Shown here in pieces: positions 13,801 to 24,882 of a stretch of DNA of 64,000 bases. Both the position numbers and the translations under genes were made by a program. The notes beneath the pieces were generated by a model. That model was not told the DNA's origin. It did no database searches and was given only the letters and a program-made list of their open reading frames with translations. Within the stretch, counting starts at the first letter, position 1; the number at the start of each line of letters is the position of its first letter. Location of the stretch: positions 8,165,901-8,229,900 of the forward strand of contig OX359194.1 in the NCBI GenBank assembly GCA_947172415.1, written 5' to 3'. Source of the DNA: Chondrosia reniformis (Eukaryota > Porifera > Demospongiae > Chondrillida > Chondrillidae).

Positions 13801-16800
13801 CAGTTCCCAAATCATAACAGAAGGAGTAGTAACTAATGGCAGCACGTCAGTTCTTACATTGACCAACTTTGAATTTGGAAGGTTCATGGGACAAGTCTAA
13901 CTCCTAACTTAAATTCTAGCATGAGAGAGTAAAAATCTTATATATATCTTACCATTTTATGGAGTTACAGAACTAAATGTACATAAAATCCTATTATGCA
14001 AACCCAATGTACGGGGAGAGATAGGGCAAATATGAGTAAAAATCAAAATTTCCAAAACTCATGATCGTGCTTGATAGATGTCTGTAAATGCTGACACCAA
14101 GTCACAACTTCATATCTTTCCATTTGGTAGAACTAAATGTACAAAAAATACTTTATAAACTAATGTATGGGGAGAGATATATTTGCCCTATATATACATT
14201 AAGTGTACAACAGTATTTAATGTAGATTTATAATAGTGCTCCAACTCTTTCAAATGGACTGATATGAAGCTGAAACCTGGTGTCAAAAATTTAGTACAGA
14301 CATTTGTGTCCAATGGGTTTTGAAATTTCAATATATAATGGATAGGGCAAATTTGGATGAACATCAAAATTCTTCAGGAATGTTTTATGAATGTCATATC
14401 TGTTCATTTGACAGATTTGCAGTACTAAATTAAAGGCTGATTAATGTATAATGGTGAGAGATATGGCAAATAGATAATGTGCCTAATTATCATGTTCCAT
14501 GGGAGATATCACAGTATGACAGTACAATTATGAATTAGAAGTGTTTAGAAGCTATCTATTAGTTGTACAAACCCTGCACCTAACATTAAATATGAATATT
14601 CATGTTCTAGACCACCGACTTGATCACGCGTGCGGCAAATACACACATCACACACAAAGATTAAGATGACCACCTTTCTCTTTCAGGAAGGATGGCTCTT
14701 CTTACTGGTAAATCTTCTCCTACCTGCTGGTTGCTTGTCTGGTTACCTGGTCAACTGGGGGGAGGTGATACGAGTGGGGGTGGGTGGTGTAACAGTTACC
14801 CGGTCAACTAAGAACACTATTAATAGTCCTCTCTGCCTACATTATATAGTCTTTTTGTCCGTAAATACCTGTAGTATGCACTGACGGCTTTAGCAATGTA
14901 CCTACCAGTTTGGAAAGAAACGAAGCAGGAGTACACTATATCGTTCCTGAGTTGAGCTTCAATTGTGACGGAGATGTATCGGAATGGACACTCGGAATGT
15001 CCCTATATGAGGAAGACAATCCTACAATTGCAATGCAGATCTGGAGAGGAGTTGGTACATCTTTCGGTACAGTAACATCGTACACGCTGGTCACTGCGGA
15101 GACCTATATATCAAGTTATGACGATGATGGAACGCGCACCAGGAAGGTCTTTACACCCACTGCAGTCATGCCAGTCTCTTCGGGAAACGTAGTTGGCTTT
15201 TCAGTAAATACACGTCGTATGAGACTGCTAATGGAAGAAGATGATAAACACTCCTCATTTACCATTTTCCGAAGAACTAGTGGTAGCAATGGAGACAGTA
15301 CAGCCGATGTTAATGACAACTACGAGTCATCCAGTTTAGTTTCTCCTTACATTTCTGTGTTATTCAGTGAGTTTGTGACCATTATTTTGTGTAAAAGGAG
15401 TGGTTCATTGGTTTGTCTCTGTGATGTAGTTCCGTCCCCAACCCTTCCAATACCGTCTACATCCTCTGTACCAACTGGTGTGCCATCAGCTTCAGAAGGT
15501 GAGTGGAAGTCATGTACTCATATTTAATGTATGTATATACCTATAGTTACAAAATGGTCTCTAACCCTGTTGATTATGCGAATGCATGCAACCAACCGTC
15601 GGTATTCTTAGCTCCCTCACAAGGTAAATCAAATCTGCTGTGGTTATTAGCTGAGACCCCTTTAAGACTGGAACCTTTGTTGATATATGGCATGCAGATT
15701 CATCATCTTCAGTCTATACTATGGTGTGAAAAGGTAATTGGTAGGCCATGTGTTCTACCTTGCAAGTGGATGATCTGTATCAACTACTACTCTCTATGCA
15801 GTAGTTGAGGATTTCAAAGCCTGCAACAGTGTGACTAAAGTCTTGTACTGTTTAAAATACTGATTATCCTAGGGGTCACTTGGATCTCTTTAAATTTGTA
15901 ACTTGCACTGCATGTGTAGCTAGTACTTGATTGTAATTTAAATATTGTATAGTCACTTGGACCTCTTAAATTTGTAACTTGTACTGTGTAGTACTTGATT
16001 GTAATGGAATAAGGATTTCTTCTAACTGCATCGAACTTATCTTTGTAAAGGTTCATCTTTCGACTTTGGGAGCGTCTAGAGACGCAGTTTTTTCGACTCT
16101 TTTTTCTGCCAAACGTTTCGACCCTGGGGGTCTTCTTCAGTGACTGATGTTGGTCTTCAAGGTGTCTTCATTTATAGGCATCTTTTCCCGCCATTTTCAA
16201 TTACCTCATCAGTGATGTCATCGGTTACATCATTTCTGGAGGAAGGAGAGGTGAATGGAGTATTCATAAAAAAGGGTTTACAACCACTTCTTAGTACAAT
16301 TCCTTGATCTAAGTTCATTCTCACCTGACATTGTTGGATCTTCAGGGCTTCTTTAATCTTTCTTCTGTACCAGTTCTCTTCCCTCTCCACCACTCTGGCT
16401 TGGCTCCACTCAATTGGATGGCCAGTTTTTAGGGCGTGGTGTTCACTGATGGTAGGTAGAGGCTGCTGCCTCAGTGGTTGAATCTATTACTATCTTTGGG
16501 GTAGAAACTGCGTCTCTAGACGCTCCCAAAGTCAAAAGATGAACCTTTACAAAGATACTTGATTGTAATTTGAATATTTTGTATATTTGCCAGTAACTTT
16601 CACTGTGTAGTGTACTCGAGTGTAATTAGCCAGCAAAGTACTTCACTATACTTAGTCTTGTTGAACATCAGTAACATAAATTTACTAATTCTGGACGTTT
16701 CAACCCGGAGGTCTTCATCAGCAATACAGGAATGGGAATATCAAGTAGGAAATTAGTAAATTCAAGTTGCTGATGCACAACAAGGCTTTATTCTCATAAT

Positions 16801-19800
16801 GATCGCAACAAACACTCCTTATTCCTACACATGGACAAGTAAAAATGTGAACAAAAAACATAAGAAGAGAAGATAGAGCTTAAATTACCAAAGTTTTAAT
16901 GCATACAGTCAAAATTTACAATTATACATGTAGCACTGGAAATCTTCAAACTTTCTGGTTACATCTGAAATTCTTGCATAACTTTTATTTTAGTTTCTTG
17001 CGTACACACATTGCGTAGTGTGCGTATACCATTTTAGTTGCTGATTTATTTAAACAGCTTGTAATATTGTTGTTCACTGAGATTGAGGAAGAATGTCTCT
17101 GTTCTTCATTTTAATATTTTATATTTTTTATATATCTTCTAATCACACAGTCATTCCCAATGTTACTATCAGTGGAAGTGATACAGTAACCTCTCCTGAC
17201 ATCTTTCAGTACACTTGCACTGTGGTGAGTTCTCCTGTTGCCAACATCTCTTGGTACTTTGATGGAACTGAGACTAGCCAAGTAACAGGATTGAATGTAA
17301 CAGTCACTACAACAGAGAACACAACTCTGAGGACTACACAGGAAAGTGTTCTCACTATTCCTGTAACAAACTCTAGTTTTGGAGGTAGTTATGAGTGTAG
17401 AGCCAGTAACATTGTAGGAAGTGGCAGTGATACCAGAAACCTGACTGTGTTAGGTGAGTGAGATATAATAGTGTTCACATGTCACAGAACACACTGAGAC
17501 TCACAAGAAGAGTAGTTTTAACTGGCGATTATTCATGTGCATTGTATTGTGAAATGTATATTATGTATAAATGTAGTTTGTTTAGATCCTTCTTAAACAA
17601 GTCACTTCCTATTCCTTTCCTCGTCACTTCCTATTCCTTTCCTCGTCTCTTCAGTTTCTCCGTTAGCTGCTATTGAGGATCCACAAATCACTGTCAATGA
17701 GACTGACGACATTACTATTACATGTGTTGCTACGGGAATACCATCACCTGACATCACATGGCAGTTCAACATGGCAGACATCACCATTGACATGACCAAG
17801 TACATTGTGAGTACGAGCAGTGTTGTGGGAAGTGATAAAAACAATGAAGTGACAAGTGAACTGATTGTAACTACTTCTGACACGAATGACGCTGGAATGT
17901 ACACTTGTCAAGCTAACAATTCTGTACTTAACACTTCAATGGACAGTGTTGAAGTAGTAGTGCAATGTAAGTTGTGTAATATTTTAAATTTGATACAGTG
18001 TGAGATGTGTTATCAGAGAGTACGGTGGTACTCTCTATGGATGGTATATGTACTGTACACTGTATTGTGATATATGTAATGTAGTGTTCATTGTATTAGT
18101 ATAATATGTACGTATAAAATAGAATAAGGATTACTTCTTCTAACTGCATCGAACTTATCTTTGGAAAGGATCATCTTTCTACTTTGGGAACGTCTAGAGA
18201 TGCAGTTTTTCTGATTCTTCTTTCTGCCAGACATTTCGACCCTGGGGGTCTTCTTCAGTGACAGTGAAACGTCTGGCAGAAAGAAGAATCAGAAAAACTG
18301 CGTCTCTATATAGACGCTCCCAAAGGGATAAAATATGTATTATCAACTTTAAATATGTTCTTCAATGTTCCGTTGTCTAGTTCCTCCGAATGTGGCAGTT
18401 CCAGTGATGGATCTGACAGTCAATCAAAGTGACACTGCCGTGTTGAGGTGCTCCTTCCAAGGTAATCCTCCCCCCTCTGTCACATGGACAGGACCTGGTA
18501 GTGTGGAGGTCATGGATGGCAGTAACAGTGCTACCATTGAGGTGTTGCCTGGCAACAACTACACGGTAGAGTCAGTCCTGACAATCAGTCCGGCAGTGAG
18601 GATGGATCACGAAGGAGAGTACACTTGTACTGCTTCTAATGGAGTAGACAATAATGTTGGATTTATCAACTCCTCCTCAGCTAACCTCACAGTACAAGGT
18701 ACTTACTGTATACTAATATCAATTCATACACTACTAATACCAATAAAATATGTACACTAATAAATACAATTAACACAATTCTTATAAAAATATTATGCAC
18801 CGTAGCAGAAGTAAGTGCATGAATATATATGTACATAACATGATATAATTGATATAATACAAATATTTCCCAAATGTTCCATTAAGCTATCATGAATAAT
18901 ATCTTTTCCATTCTCTGCAGTACCTCCTGACTTGGTATCATTACATAGTCAAACAGTAAATAGAGTGTTGGGTCTAAATGGAGAGAGTGTAGTGTTAGGA
19001 TTTCAGATTGTCAATGCTTCTCCTCCGGTCACACCTGATAACATTAGATGGTTCTTCCAGCCTCTCAATGATACTCTACCAAAGGTTGAGATTGTGGATG
19101 ATGGTGTGACGTACATGTTCACTAGTGACAATCTGAACCTCACTGTAATGAATGTCAGTAATGAAGTGGAAGGTACCTACACTATTGAAGTGCAAAATGA
19201 AGCTGGAATGGATAGTGGAAGAATAATACTATTCATTGAAGGTATTTAATTATATTTTATAGATACATACTATAGTGTATGTGTATATATGTATGTACTG
19301 TAGGTCCCCCGAGGATTAGAATGCCCCCAGAAGATGAACAATCAGTGGAAGGAAGCAATGTGGTGTTCACTTGCTTTGCTATAGCAGAACCTATTCATTC
19401 AGTTTCTTGGTACTTTACTGATGTCACTACTTCTGATACTGTACTCATCGCTAGTACCACCACAAGTGTGGATAATAACAAGTACACATTGGACCTCAAC
19501 ACGGCAAGCGATAGCTATGGATTGTTAACCATCTCCAATGTTACATATGGAGACAGAGGAACTTACTTGTGTAATGTATCCAATATACATGGATATGCTA
19601 CTGGTTCTGCTACACTGGCTGTACAAGGTGTGACCATATTATACATACACACATGTTGTTATATAAATAGTTATTTTCACTCATTTGTTGACAAACATAT
19701 TGTGCCTCCATATTATGTATGATACAATTTACATTTCTCCATCTCTCTCTCCAGTTCCGCCCGTCATCTTGTCCTCATCACCTCAACAAGATGTACCTAT

Positions 19801-22800
19801 CAACAGCAGTCAACCCATAATGATAAGCTGCAATGTGAGTGGCTATCCTCTCACTGGTGTCCAGTGGTGGAAGGGTGTCTCCATGGTAACACCAGATGGG
19901 GTCCACACAATGATTAGTACTATCAAATTACAAGATGGCATGAGTTATAACTTTACCTTTGAAGACATTCCTACCCCAGCCTTGGAGGAGTTTGAACTGT
20001 TTACAGAACTCACCATCTCTCCTCCTTTTGTGCGGAAAGACACAGCTAATTATCGCTGTGTAGTGAATTCCAACTTTGTAGAGAACCAGTCAGTGATGGC
20101 TGATATTCCTGTATTCATACTAGGTATGGACATACTTATTATATATCGGTAGTTAAAATGTGCTTATTAATTGTGGCTTATGAACTATTGCTTGTTCTGT
20201 TTGTCCTCTCTGCACAGAACAACCTGACCCATCCGAGAATGTGACTATTACTAACTCAACTGACAGGGAGCAGGTCATCACTTGGGACAATGCATTTAAT
20301 GGAAATTTGAACATCACAGACTACAAGATCTATACTAGCACATCACGAGTGCCAGAACTAACACTGATATATCCTTCAGGAAGGAAGAGAGAGGCCGTGG
20401 TCCAGATTAGTGGCACTAGAGCAGAGATAACTAGTTTAATTCCATTTGTTAGCTATTCCTACACAGTGGTAGCTTGCAACTCATTTGGATGTAATAACAT
20501 GTCTGATCTATCCAACACAATACAGACTGATCCTGCTGGTGAGTGGAGTAGATGTTTAGTGTAATGCAGTAGCATCAACCTATTCTGTTTTGTATTCTGT
20601 AGCTCCGGATCAGGAGCCAACCAATTGTGTTGCCATAGCAACCTCAGCCACTTCCATCATAGTGATATGGGTGGCACCTGACCCCCCAAATGGTATCATT
20701 GTGGACTACAGATTGGTGTATGGGCCAACAGCAGCTGTAGCAGACTATGATCCAATGGAGTTTGAGGATGAAACCAACATGACCACTGGCAGTGACCAGA
20801 CTAATGTCTCAACTACTGGACTGCAGGAAGCAGTGAGATACAACTTTAGGATAGCAGCCATCAACCAAATTGGAGAAGGACCTCTTACAAGTACAGACTG
20901 TTCTGTTATAACAGATGAATCAAGTAAGTATTAAATGTGTCAATAGAATCACTTTGAATGTTTGCACTGGGAATACTTATCCTCCAATGAGACTAGATAT
21001 AATATATGGACATGTCTGACTACAATATACTTTCCTGTAGTTCCTGGTGAACCACAGAATTTGATGATAATTTCTCCTGACTCCTCCTCCTTGATGTTAT
21101 CTTGGGATCATCCCCTTCCACAAGATAGAAATGGCATCATCACAGACTACTTGATCTATGTACAGATCAGGGATGGTTATGAAGACATCTCTATGAGGAA
21201 CACAAATAGCAATGAGACAATCTTTAAAGTAGAGAATCTTGAGGAGTTTACTGAATATAACATATCAGTTGCTGCTGTGACTGGTGCAGGAGAGGGTAAT
21301 GAGACTGGTAAAGTGATTCAAAGAACTTTGAATGACAGTGAGCTATGATACAGAGCATGATTGTATAATAATCAGTGTCCTCAGAACTTACTTTAATTGC
21401 CTTTCCTTCTTCCCATAGCGTCCTCTGCTCCTCAGTGTGTCACAGTAAACGGCATCACTCATGACACTACAGTTATATCTTGGTACCCTCCAGCTGATCC
21501 CAGAGGAATCATCACCGACTTTATGGTTAGTGTTGGATGATACTATACTCAACTATAATCCAAAGGGCTTTATATTACCTATGTGTGCTATACTAAGACA
21601 CTGTTAACACATAAAATTTTAAATCTTCCTTTAGGTATCCATTACTGGTAGAGATGTTTGTGAACCAGATAATGAGGAAATAGGAAGTCATGATCAACTG
21701 GTTCGGTATACCACTTGCGGTACAGACTGTATGAGACACACTCCAATGTGTTCTGATGTCAATGAACCAAAGTGTCCAAACATCCCTTGTCCACAAGGGA
21801 GTACTCAACCATGTGATTCATCATGGCAACCAGTAATGTGTCCTCCCATCCAACCACTATGCTGTCAGATCACTATGCTAAGACCAGCTATAGACTATAC
21901 TTTAGCAGTAAGTGCTGAGTCAGCAGCTGGTCAGGGAGCTTATTCAGTAACAACAATAAAGACTGAATTGATTGGTGAGTTGTACATCACTTGTAACATC
22001 TGTATGTACCATATCAGAATTGCATTTACTCACTAATTTTATACTCTTCATACTAATGTTCACCGTACTAGGCTTTTATTCATAACATTGGACATACTTT
22101 GTTAGTGTCTAATACGTTATACACATATACATAAATATATACATATACGTACGTATGTAGTATAAATGTATGCATACTTTTCATAGTTCAAATTGCAAAT
22201 ATACAAGTAAAATTTGGACCTGTTTTTCAATGTCTGTCATGGAGAGTAAGTATACACTTGTGAACATAAAAATACATATACACATATGTGTGGTATATAT
22301 ACGTATATAGTTCAAACATCTTCCCAATGTTTTGTAGGAAGTTGATCAAATTATTAAACTGTCCGTATTAAACCAAACAGTATCTGAAGTCTTATCTAGT
22401 GGATGTGAATGTAGTTTCACAATATTCAATTCATTATTTGTATGTGAGGATGACCCAGACAGTAGATCTGTTGTGTTTATTGCTGAAGTGATGTATTCCT
22501 CATGTTTGAATGCACCGGGTCCAGTTACTGCTATAGACAGTTGGAAGAATACTAGCCCAAGGATTGTGGTCAGTGGAGCAGGGTTGACAGTTGATAGCTC
22601 CTGTCCGCCAGATCTACCTTCTCTAGATGCTCCAGTCTGTGAGGTAGTTGTCATTCCTCCACCAGAATCACCTCCTTCCGACTCTGTTGCAATAGCACTT
22701 GGTGTAGTACTAAGTCTTCTTGGAGTAGCTATCATTGTGTTTATAGTCATTATAGCACTATACTGTTGTTATAAGAGGAGGATAGCGAGATACAGGTAAC

Positions 22801-23168
22801 TGTACATACGTATAAAACATATATGTATATATATTGTGCTGTAATAACTTAAGCTATTGGTACATATATCTGCTATTTCTCTGCATGTTAAATATGTACT
22901 TATTGTATATTATGTGTACGTATTACTACATGTACTGTGCAGGTTAGCAAAGGAGGGTAATACCAAAGCTGAGTACGAAGACATGTCTGGTGTTGCAATG
23001 TATGACTTGCAATACAGTAGCATGCACATGCAGGCAAACCCAGCCTACGCTTCTCCAAATATAAAGGGTCCATCAGCTGCTGGTTGTCATGGTGATCCAG
23101 ACCACACTTATGAGACTCTGCCTTGTGAATTGGAGGAGGAGGAGAAAGAACCACAAACCTCTTTATAA
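10814..23168 (+). CDS. Receptor B: Ig/FN3 transmembrane receptor with a large central intron
   Basis: Paralogue of receptors A and C. Exons: 10814-10874, 11429-11464 (signal peptide, ATG at 10,814, core GLILMLW), 11530-11946, 12041-12367, 12434-12754, 13108-13389 (four front Ig-like), then after 3.8 kb 17151-17453, 17655-17966, 18381-18698, 18921-19241, 19304-19627, 19755-20123 (six Ig-like), 20218-20538, 20603-20923, 21041-21337, 21419-21525 plus 21635-21974 (four FN3), 22187-22245, 22338-22795 (membrane-proximal region and helix), 22943-23168 (tail ending TSL). The phases join 13,389 to 17,151 in frame, giving about 1,839 residues. The 3.8-kb intron holds a dead exon, a foreign gene fragment and hairpin elements, so the locus could instead be a broken 5' half plus a separate 3' half. 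The Ig at 18,921 lacks the usual cysteine pair, as in A and C. Confidence 0.8.
13690..13890 (+). pseudogene. Dead Ig exon in the central intron of receptor B
   Basis: About 190 bases match the receptor C Ig exon at 29,168-29,443 (MADMPF, SVGDTVTL, CTAVGGVPNTY, SSQIIT). Homology starts without the intron acceptor and stops at 13,890, before the exon's second cysteine and donor, where a stop follows. It therefore cannot act as a normal exon. It shows that receptor B once had a C-like middle block that was deleted and replaced. Confidence 0.85.
13950..14480 (+). repeat. Diverged dispersed repeat in the receptor B intron
   Basis: Several diverged copies of a phrase containing AGAACTAAATGTACA followed by GGGGAGAGATAGGGCAAAT lie here (about 13,970-14,030, 14,130-14,190, 14,330-14,355 and 14,420-14,475). 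A further copy lies on the opposite strand at about 53,590-53,690. No coding capacity is visible. It is a dispersed non-coding repeat of unknown class. Confidence 0.65.
14666..15498 (+). CDS. Fragment of an unrelated secreted-protein gene inside receptor B
   Basis: A candidate start at 14,666 opens a hydrophobic leader (MTTFLFQEGWLFLLVNLLL, then an AGCLSG cleavage region). Exon 14,894-15,366 encodes about 157 residues with YIVPELSFNCDG, a central IWRGVG and FTPTAVMPV, and exon 15,430-15,498 encodes a Ser/Thr/Pro linker (PSPTLPIPSTSS). The last two join in phase 1. I could not find a donor that joins the leader to the first exon in frame, and no further exons follow 15,498. The all-beta-looking domain resembles uncharacterised extracellular domains of sponges and cnidarians; I give it no function. 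Probably a truncated gene fragment carried in with the insertion. Confidence 0.45.
15870..16020 (+). repeat. Two tandem copies of a repeat of about 75 bases
   Basis: TCACTTGGATCTCTTTAAAT...ACTTGATTGTAA occurs at about 15,877-15,940 and again at 15,951-16,004. A third partial copy (ACTTGATTGTAATTTGAAT) lies at 16,556-16,577, directly behind the hairpin element, so that element appears to have inserted within this short array. No gene is seen. Confidence 0.6.
16039..16556. mobile_element. Non-autonomous element with 50-base terminal inverted repeats
   Basis: Bases 16,039-16,088 and 16,507-16,556 are inverted copies differing at about one base (core TTTGGGAGCGTCTAGAGACG). The roughly 420-base interior encodes nothing convincing. 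Shorter relatives sharing the arm sequence lie at 18,125-18,327 and 49,555-49,680, each preceded by TCTAACTGCATC(G/A)AACTTATC. It looks like a MITE or a defective retroelement. The interior minus strand at 16,115-16,140 contains a CTGAAGA...GAAAC core. Confidence 0.8.
16660..16800 (-). mobile_element. Short repeat with a hammerhead-like core
   Basis: The minus strand at 16,697-16,721 contains CTGATGA, then a potential short hairpin, then GAAAC, the order of invariant bases in a hammerhead ribozyme core. A related sequence with the same flanks (CATCAG, TTACTA) is at about 47,370-47,460, and a degraded one at 41,365-41,440. I could not draw a convincing third stem, so ribozyme activity is not claimed. 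Penelope-like elements are known to carry hammerhead motifs, and Penelope-like remnants do occur in this window. Confidence 0.45.
18125..18335. mobile_element. Short hairpin element related to the 16-kb inverted-repeat element
   Basis: Arms at about 18,182-18,237 and 18,266-18,327 are complementary for over 50 bases (CTGATTCTTCTTTCTGCCAG on one side, its complement on the other), separated by a loop of about 28 bases. The minus strand at 18,233-18,258 has CTGAAGA, a GACCC/GGGTC stem, and GAAAT. The element lies in the intron between receptor B exons 17,655-17,966 and 18,381-18,698, close to the acceptor of the latter. Confidence 0.75.
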
Positions 23169-23302
23169 TGTTTGAATCTACTGATTTACAAGCTTTTGTA
23201 TTAGAATATGTATTGTTTTTCACTGACTATAATTTACACAAGGACATTAAAAAGGTTGAGGCCTTTATATATGCATGTCATACAATGTTCCTTGTGTGCA
23301 AG

Positions 23303-24574
23303 TCAGGTGAGTGGTTTTACAATGCAACTACAAAGATGCTTTATCTGTATCCAAATGGTACACTGCCCACTGAGGGAATTGGAACAATCCTTGAGTCCCT
23401 GATTGAAGTGCATGGGAGAATGGACTCCCCAGTGGTCAACGTGACTCTGATGGACCTAGAGTTTGCTCACACTACTACAACCTTCTTTTCAGACTATGAA
23501 GTGCCAAGCGGCAGTGACTGGTCTGTGCATCGTGGAGGTGCCGTGTTGGTGGAAGGAGCCGAGCACTTTCTCTTGCTAAACTGTCTCTTCAATGCTCCTG
23601 GTGGCAATGGTTTGTGTCTGAGTGGATATAACAGATTTGCTGTTGTGGAAGGAAACGAGTTTGTTTGGAGTGGAGACAGTGGAATAGTTGCAGTTGGCAC
23701 CTCTGAGCACATTGATGGGACTCTGGGCACACAGCCAAGAGGGAACAAGATTATTGGTAATCTTGTCCATGAGAATGGTATCTTTGGCAAACAGACCTCT
23801 GCCTATATGCAAGCACTGGCCTGTCAGACAGAGTTGATTGGTAATGTATTCTTCAACGGTCCTCGAGCAGGAATCAATTTTAATGATGGCTTTGGGGGAG
23901 GAAACTATCTCATGAACAATTTGATCTTCAACCATGTACGGGAGACTGGGGATCATGGTCCCTTTAACTCTTGGGACCGCCTGCCTTACCTCACTAAAGT
24001 GAAGAATGGAACAGCATCACTTAACCCAGCACTGTCAAATCTGACACGAAACTTTTTCATCAACAACTATCACTCGACGTGGCCCATTGATCACGATGAT
24101 GGTTCCTGCTATATACTACCTGGACACTTACAACTACCTGGTGTACGGAGGCTATAAGAACTATCTAGGTCATAGCAAAACTGTGCAGAACAATGTCTAT
24201 GTCTACCCTGATGCTGAACACTCCATTGATACTCCAAAGGCATTCATTTCAAAGCCATATTGTGCCAATAGTGATGGTGCTAGTCGTGTTGTTCTACCTG
24301 GGGAGAGGTTTATATTAATAATACCTGCATCATTGGCAACCCAAACATTTATGAGTTTGGATCCTGTAACTTAGACGACCCTAAAGGGCTGATTCCTTTC
24401 ACTGCCTTCAACAAGTTTTACGTTCCCAAAAGCTACATCTATATCAAGTGTCAAGACAAGGAGCTGTCCCTGCAGGATTTCCAGAAGATGGGTTACGACA
24501 TTGGATCAACAGTGTCTGATCCAGTGGATACATCCACAATTATCAAGTGGGGGAGGGGCCTGCTGGGACTGTAG
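23303..24574 (+). pseudogene. Right-handed beta-helix protein fragment, copy 2 (broken)
   Basis: Longer sister of the copy at 9,480-10,487. It enters abruptly at 23,303 in mid-protein (GEWFYNATTKMLYLYPNG) and adds about 85 residues missing in copy 1, including VNVTLMDLEFAHT. A four-base insertion near 24,110 (TGCTATATACTACC against TGCTACTACC) shifts the frame. A second frame break near 24,315 is shared with copy 1, and the restart frame reaches a stop at 24,574. There is no start codon or promoter of its own. Both copies start at the same point of the receptor 3' UTR, so the insertion predates the duplication of receptors A and B. Confidence 0.8.
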
Positions 24575-24689
24575 GTACAGCGAGCCTGTAGGATAAGACA
24601 TTCATTTGAACTAAGGGACTGTTAATTATCTGTTGTAATGTTTGTAAGAGTGCATTATTTGAAATCTTAAGTAGTTAGACTACTGACCG

Positions 24690-24882
24690 CGCATAGGTGC
24701 GTAGGTGCGTACAATCATACGAGGGAGAGGGATATCGGTATACCCATAAATCGTGACGTCATTCAAAGGTAAAGCTTTAAGAAAGCGAATTTCCCTAGAG
24801 CGTTCAACTGATCAACTGATCAAAGGCTCGAATATTTAATGAGTACGTAGCAGTAGCTAGAGCTTGCATTTGGAAGCACGCA
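24690..24882 (+). promoter_or_regulatory. Conserved upstream block of receptor C with a CRE site
   Basis: Near-identical to the block ahead of receptor B. TGACGTCA lies at 24,754-24,761, about 122 bases before the ATG at 24,883, followed by AAAGGTAAAGCTTT and the doubled CAACTGATCA. Bases 24,575-24,690 match the equivalent spacer behind copy 1 of the beta-helix fragment, so the spacer was duplicated with the gene. Confidence 0.55.
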
